Below are positions 59,377 through 64,000 of a stretch of DNA of 64,000 nt, piece by piece. The position numbers and the translations under genes are program-made. How positions within the stretch are numbered: position 1 is the first letter of the stretch; every line of letters begins with the position of its first letter. Origin of the DNA: Aedes albopictus (Eukaryota; Arthropoda; Insecta; Diptera; Culicidae); contig NC_085136.1 in the NCBI RefSeq assembly GCF_035046485.1, forward strand, positions 223,328,853-223,392,852. The letters are read 5' to 3'. The notes under the pieces are model-generated. The model worked only from the letters and a program-made list of their open reading frames with translations. It made no database searches and was not told where the DNA came from.

Positions 59377-60067
59377 ACCAAAATCATGCATGTGATACAT
59401 AAAATCGTGGTTTTTCAAAAAAAATGTTGAACTGTTAGCAAGAAAATAGCCTCAGATCACATTAATTTTCAGCTTTTTAGGTAACTCGATGAACAGTTAA
59501 CAAGAACATAATCTCAGACCACATTTGAGACAACCAGAATTGGTTCCAGGTGTCCCACCGGAAGTGGTCAAACGTAAAATTTACCAAAACCCATGCAAGT
59601 TGCACATCAAATAGCGGAACTATAAAAGTGAACAAAATAAATGTCAAAGCGATAAATCAAATCGTGGCTTTTTTGATAGCCTGTAAACGTTGGGTAAGGT
59701 TATGAGTGAAGAAATGGTCAAAGTCTTCATATATGCAAGAGAACAAAATCGTGACCAAAGTGATATCTTCAAAACACACCATTTCAGATTCCAGCGGTGC
59801 AAATGCATAGTAGGATGGATCAACGTTTTATGGAAAAATTAAAATCTAATCGCATCAACACCTTATCAATTTTCAATCTTCAATCTACTTTTGCTTCTAA
59901 AATTACTGCTCACAATTTGGGTGCGGCTGTTTGAGCCCTCGCTCTTCTCATTGCGATTGAAATTTGAATAGAAATTTTTACATTTTCTACATTTCTCTCG
60001 TAAGAAGATCACATTTTACATGAATCGTGTTACATTTGGTAATAAAATATAGCCTAAAGTGTACTGA

Positions 60068-60182
60068 AATAAACAATGGCGAAGATCACAAAGTGATCTA
60101 CGATTGTGAATAGAGTTGACCTTCTTCATGCATTAGCTGACGCTCACCACGCTGCCGTAGTGCATGGAATGGAGTCATAATG
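60068..60182. other. Short spacer
   Basis: Mixed sequence between the array element and the hAT-type MITE. No feature. Confidence 0.4.
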
Positions 60183-60190
60183 ACCCCAAT

Positions 60191-60581
60191 CAGAGATGCC
60201 AGATTTTTTTTTATCAAAAATCTGTATCATTACATATTTTTCTGTATCGCCGTATTTGAGGGTTTAGCAGACACCGAGAGTCCTGGATTTCAATAGGAAC
60301 TAATAAAAATGTACCACTTTCTGACAGTGTAAAACTTTTGCAGGTATTCATTTTTCTAAAACATGTGTGAAAACGTACAAATTTTCATAAATTCTTTAAA
60401 GTTTAAGCAACAATTTATAAAGTTTTTAATAAATTTATTGCAAAAAGCTTCAAATTTCATGCTTTCTGGAGAAATCTGTATAACATTTCAAAATACTGTA
60501 TTTTTCTGTACTCTATATCTTGTCTGCATAGAAGGTCAAAAATCTGAATAATACAGAAAATCTGTATATCTGGCATCTCTG
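60191..60581. mobile_element. hAT-type MITE
   Basis: CAGAGATGCCAGAT begins at 60191, and its inverse ATCTGGCATCTCTG ends at 60581. Further inside, AAATCTGTAT is mirrored by AAAATCTGTAT and AATACAG words. The flanks ACCCCAAT (60183-60190) and GCCCCAAT (60582-60589) form an 8 bp duplication with one mismatch. CAG-starting ends with 8 bp duplications are typical of the hAT superfamily. 391 bp, no transposase. Confidence 0.88.
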
Positions 60582-60589
60582 GCCCCAAT

Positions 60590-60907
60590 ATACGATCAGG
60601 GTTAAGGTGGTCAAGCAGTCAACTGAGAGGTCTGATATTTTTCAGCTCTGCTTTGCTCTTGAGCATTACATCGGAATATGTACCATGAATAAGTTTCCAA
60701 AATCGATCACGGATTTATTAAAATTGTTGTTTTTCTATCAAAAGTACCCAAGTAACCAGTAAGCATTTAAAATAGCATTCCTTCAGCATTATAGTAGCCT
60801 TTACGACAAGGCGTTTAATGCCAATAAGCCGTATATGCGCCTGTAGTGCTACCTCACAGCAGGTTTTGGCAAAATAACGATGTAGTGATGTAGGTTTGAA
60901 CCCAGAT
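60590..60907. other. Spacer with a dispersed word
   Basis: TACCCAAGTAACCAGTAAGC at 60746 resembles a sequence near 24699. No gene. Confidence 0.4.
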
Positions 60908-61048
60908 AACCAGTAATCGTATAAGATGCTGCATAAGATGATAAAGCGGAGGCCATATGCGTACATGCCTCCATTTAGGCGCATGTAAAATGTACGCATA
61001 TCGCCTCCACTTTATCATCTTATACAACATCTTATACGATTACTGGTT
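60908..61048. repeat. Hairpin MITE-like palindrome, 141 bp
   Basis: AACCAGTAATCGTATAAGAT at 60908 pairs with its inverse ending at 61048. The arms also carry GGAGGC-ATATGCGTACAT, shared with the hairpin at 29629-29745. Loop about 25 bp. Confidence 0.88.
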
Positions 61049-61139
61049 GACTGGGAACTTACGATCCGGAGATTGATGAATCATATCTGCTACTGGTTCT
61101 GTTGCTCCTGATCCACGATGCTAAAGCTGTTCCGGTGGC

Positions 61140-61423
61140 TCCTCCTCCTCCTCTTCTTGGCGTAACGTCCTCACTGGGACAAAGCCAGCTTCTCAGCTTA
61201 GTGTTCTATGAGCACTTCCACAGTTATTAACTGAGAGCTTCCTCTGCCAATGACCATTTTGCATGTGTATATCGTGTGGCAGGCACGAAGATACTCTATG
61301 CCCAAGGAAGTCAAGGAAATTTCCTTTACGAAAAGATCCTGGACCGACCGGGAATCGAACCCGTCACCCTCAGCATGGTCATGCTGAATACCCGTGCGTT
61401 TACCGCCTCGGCTATATGGGCCC
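61140..61423 (-). mobile_element. Feilai-like SINE, copy 2
   Basis: Same sequence and orientation as 45291-45572, with intact A and B boxes. TGTTCCGGTGGC at 61128-61139 is repeated at 61424-61435, giving a perfect 12 bp target-site duplication. The AG-rich tail (AGGAGGAGGAG on the minus strand) is at the 61140 end. Confidence 0.93.
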
Positions 61424-61435
61424 TGTTCCGGTGGC

Positions 61436-62510
61436 GTGCGTTGATTTAATCGCCAATATAAAGAATGATTCAATAACAGCTTCAGATTCAACATCCAAAA
61501 CTTGTTTTCATTGAGATGTTTCATTGTGGTAGAGCATAACGATCCCTTCTTTTAAATATCTGTGGAATATAATTCTTTCTTCCCTCTTTCAAACAATCCT
61601 ATGATCCACCAAAGCATCCACCTATTCGGCACACATTTTCCAACGAAATGATAAATAATTGGTGATTTTTTGATGGACAAATTCCCAAACCAATCCAGCT
61701 GCAGTAATGTTTTCTTTGGTGCTTTTGGATGAGTAGGGGAAAATGAAGAAACAAATAAAGATGCACAAATTTGTAAACATACGCATAGGCTCTGTAAGAG
61801 AGAGACAATATGTGCTGCCAAAAGCGTAACATATCTCCCAACCTTTTTGCTCCTAGCATTTAAAGAGCAGTTGAAAAGCATTCTGATTGCTCCCAAGTGA
61901 AAAGACTTCAAGCAGTTGAAATGCTAATTAACAGCCAAAAGCATTTGAGCAGCACAGCTTATGCTAACTCAAGGCAGTTATGCATTCAAACTGCTTATGT
62001 AGGGCAGCAAGCAGTTTAAATGCATTATACGGGCTGATACACGACTTATTCAAATGCTTAGTGGTTACCTGGGATATTATCAGGATTCAGGAACATTTTG
62101 GCCAACGTCGACAGAAAGTTCATGAGTACATATTCGACGAGAAAGGCAATATCACCACTAGGTGGATAAATCTGGGTTTTTTCAATAAAAGAACGTATAC
62201 AATTATTGCCGACATATTAAAAAAAATGTTGAAAGAATCTCCCATTTCAACTAACCATCTCGTGTTGTGTTAGCAAGTACCATGCTCGGCCGCCCGGTCC
62301 GCCGCAACAGAAAATGAATGTATCGTTCGATGAGATGAACACAATGCGCTTTTGTTGCTGGCTGGCTGGTTTTCCGATTCTCACCTCACACCCGCATGCT
62401 GCTGTTATCAAACACATAAATGATTCTATATTGCTTTGGAATCAACATAAATTCTTTTATTTTTTTTTTCTTGTAGATGCACAAAATATCTCTCAATAGG
62501 GGTACTCACT
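61436..62510. other. No gene; dispersed repeat pieces
   Basis: 61885-62070 repeats AAGCAGTT / AAATGC words in a loosely palindromic way. 62087-62180 (AGGATTCAGGAACA, GAGTACATATTCGACGAGAA, CACTAGGTGGATAAA) is shared with 25097-25197. Nothing coding. Confidence 0.45.
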
Positions 62511-62792
62511 CTCTCTCTCTCTTCTTGGTGTAACGTCCTCACTGGGACAAAGCCTGCTTCTCAGCTTAGTGTTCTATGAGCATTTCCACAGTTATTAACT
62601 GAGAGCTTCCTCTGCCAATGACCATTTTGCATGTGTATATCGTGTGGCAGGCACGAAGATACTCTATGCCCAAGGAAGTCAAGTAAATTTCCTTTACGAA
62701 AAGATCCTGGACCGACCGGGAATCGAACCCGTCACCCTCAGCATGGTCATGCTGAATACCCGTGCGTTTACCGCCTCGGCTATATGGGCCCT
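62511..62792 (-). mobile_element. Feilai-like SINE, copy 3
   Basis: Nearly identical to copies 1 and 2. ATAGGGGTACTCACT at 62496-62510 is repeated at 62793-62807, a perfect 15 bp target-site duplication. The tail is AGAGAGAGAGAG on the minus strand. Confidence 0.95.
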
Positions 62793-62807
62793 ATAGGGGT
62801 ACTCACT

Positions 62808-63750
62808 ATATAGATTAAATTACTGCGTAAGCCATGCTTTTCTGCTTATTTGAAAATTTTCATGATTTTGCGAATGAAATATTATTTATTACACTGTTTA
62901 ATATGTTCTAAACACTATAATGGGTCTGCTATTCTGATTTCGATAAAATATTAATTTTGCAGTTTTTCCCGAAATAACAGATATCAATACTTTTCCGGTA
63001 AAAGAAACACTCGTTCTTCTAAATTGCGCGTGTAGTGGTAGCTAGTTCATTTTCATAACAAGTTCATCCCATACATTTTAAAACGGCGCGGTTGATCACA
63101 GATTATTCTCGGGCTCACGGCTTCCTTTCTCCTTAAGCGAGGTGCAAGAATAAAATGTATCGCCATTGATCGGTGCTTGCATAGACGGGAATAAGATAAA
63201 ACCACTGTCATATGAGTAACTTTCGCTGAGAACGGCCCTAAACCTTGTCTTTAATTTAAAAATGCTTAAGGTGACTATTTTTTGAAAGTCCTCGCCAAAA
63301 AAGTAAGGAAAATGCATTTGGTTACTAGAATTTCCGTTTCCGTTGTTGACTGTTTCTCAACGATGCGTACATTGCTTTTATAACTTGTTTAGTGTTTTGA
63401 ACAGCTTGAACCTTCAGCTTTCCATTAATGGGTTCAGATTTTAAATTAGTACGTGAACACTGCGAAATAACGCTGCATTTATGTAAACGGCCGGCACCGG
63501 TGCGCAAAAACAGCATGGTTTACAAAACGGAATATAACTTTTGAAAGAAGAAAAAGACATCTCTAACTATTTGATATGTTATGATTGAATGTCTCAGCTT
63601 TCAATTGATGTAAAAATTTTGAAAATCGGTGGTTGTCATCATGGTGAAAAAAAAAGTTATTGGTATGAAGACCCAGATGGCGGCCAAAATCAATATGGGT
63701 CTTTTATTATTTGATTGCGTAATTATTCGACTGTATGATTTCTCAATTTT
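62808..63750. other. No recognisable gene
   Basis: AT-rich DNA with two short minus frames (63096-63317, 63325-63516) of unfamiliar translation. Confidence 0.45.
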
Positions 63751-63918
63751 AACTGGCTCTCGCAGTCTAGAGAATCAAAACGGATAGTTTTGTTCTGCCC
63801 AACGTTTCGGCACTTTGTATTTGGCCTTCCACCCTTGAAAAAGGCCAAATACAACGTGCCGAAACGTCGGGCATAACAAAACTATCCGTTTTGATCCCCT
63901 AGACTGCGAGAGCCAGTT
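63751..63918. repeat. Hairpin MITE-like palindrome, 168 bp
   Basis: AACTGGCTCTCGCAGTCTAG at 63751 pairs with its inverse ending at 63918. The arms are about 75 bp with GGATAGTTTTGTT and CGTTTCGGCAC, around a short loop. The word GCCGAAACG also occurs in the 22584-22725 insertion. Confidence 0.9.
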
Positions 63919-64000
63919 TCTTTTTACTATTGTAAATAGTAGCTCTATCCGCGTTTCAACAACATTTCGTTTTGAAATGGTTTTTGGAGAAACTTTCGAG

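Larger units (their letters stand above)
57324..60067. mobile_element. GGTTCCGG array element, copy 2
   Basis: It starts at a 43 bp palindrome (57324-57366, ATATAGCCTTTCCAGTACAC and its inverse). The leader GGCTATATGTTCACTCC, a GTATGT microsatellite and some ten units of about 150 bp follow, each with CATATCTGAACC, GGTTCCGG, CCGGAAGTGG and CATGCATGCGAC. Units decay to the right. A SINE sits at 59171-59376. The right flank (59809-60060) matches that of copy 1. The end near 60045 reads TATAGCCTAAAGTGTACTG, an imperfect inverse of the start, so terminal inverted repeats may define a ~2.7 kb unit. Confidence 0.7.

Noticed and set aside
1..64000. Integrated virus sequence or CRISPR array
   Set aside because: Looked for because mosquito genomes often carry viral pieces. 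No frame reads as a viral polymerase, capsid or glycoprotein, and the repeats are not of CRISPR form.

Overview
The window looks like intergenic chromosomal DNA from a culicine mosquito, most probably Aedes (Stegomyia). It is AT-rich and holds almost nothing but transposable elements and degenerate satellites. The genus call rests on recognition: three Feilai-like tRNA-derived SINEs, an RTE/JAM1-like non-LTR element, R1-, I- and Jockey/CR1-like non-LTR fragments, the GGTTCCGG / GCCGGAAGTGGCC array family, and the GGAATTCC-core degenerate satellite. I cannot separate Ae. aegypti from Ae. albopictus. I found no host gene that I can support. The one open candidate is a 133-codon minus-strand frame at 20136-20537 with a CxxC...H...H motif.

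Layout: 1-800 degenerate satellite. 2108-6228 is a 4.1 kb fold-back element between TTAA sites, with very long inverted arms and a satellite core. 7090-13240 is a long GGAATTCC-like degenerate tract carrying hairpins and two TA-flanked MITEs (8805-9263, 10922-11417). 14400-18970 holds broken RTE and R1-clade pieces on the minus strand plus a SINE-like unit. 21520-23190 is a ~150 bp-period array, followed by a hairpin and a TA-flanked MITE (23750-24606). 25290-27740 is a minus-strand I-clade remnant, then C-terminal and RT fragments of two other non-LTR elements to 29520.

31633-43746 is the most structured part. It is a TTAA-flanked inverted-repeat element into which a non-LTR element with a nearly intact ORF2 (31745-36710) has inserted. 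That ORF2 is split at a TA by a MITE (33236-35144), and the MITE contains another TA-flanked MITE (33345-34312). Further elements (38067-39656, 39797-41020, and a CCCGAGCAGA inverted pair) fill the rest.

43751-44830 is a ~120 bp satellite. 44985-46620 holds opposed Jockey-like RT fragments with a SINE and a short retroposon inside. 47000-51970 is a degenerate RTE copy split by a 2.2 kb insertion with an 18 bp target-site duplication. 54180-56510 is a 24 bp-based satellite. 57324-60067 is a second copy of the GGTTCCGG array element. 60191-63918 carries a hAT-type MITE, two SINEs and two hairpins.

The elements do not form a pathway. What the window records is an insertion history. At least seven elements share one plan: a TA target (or TA-like flank), short terminal inverted repeats, and one short motif repeated inward from both ends. 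In two places the pre-insertion sequence can be read from the window itself.
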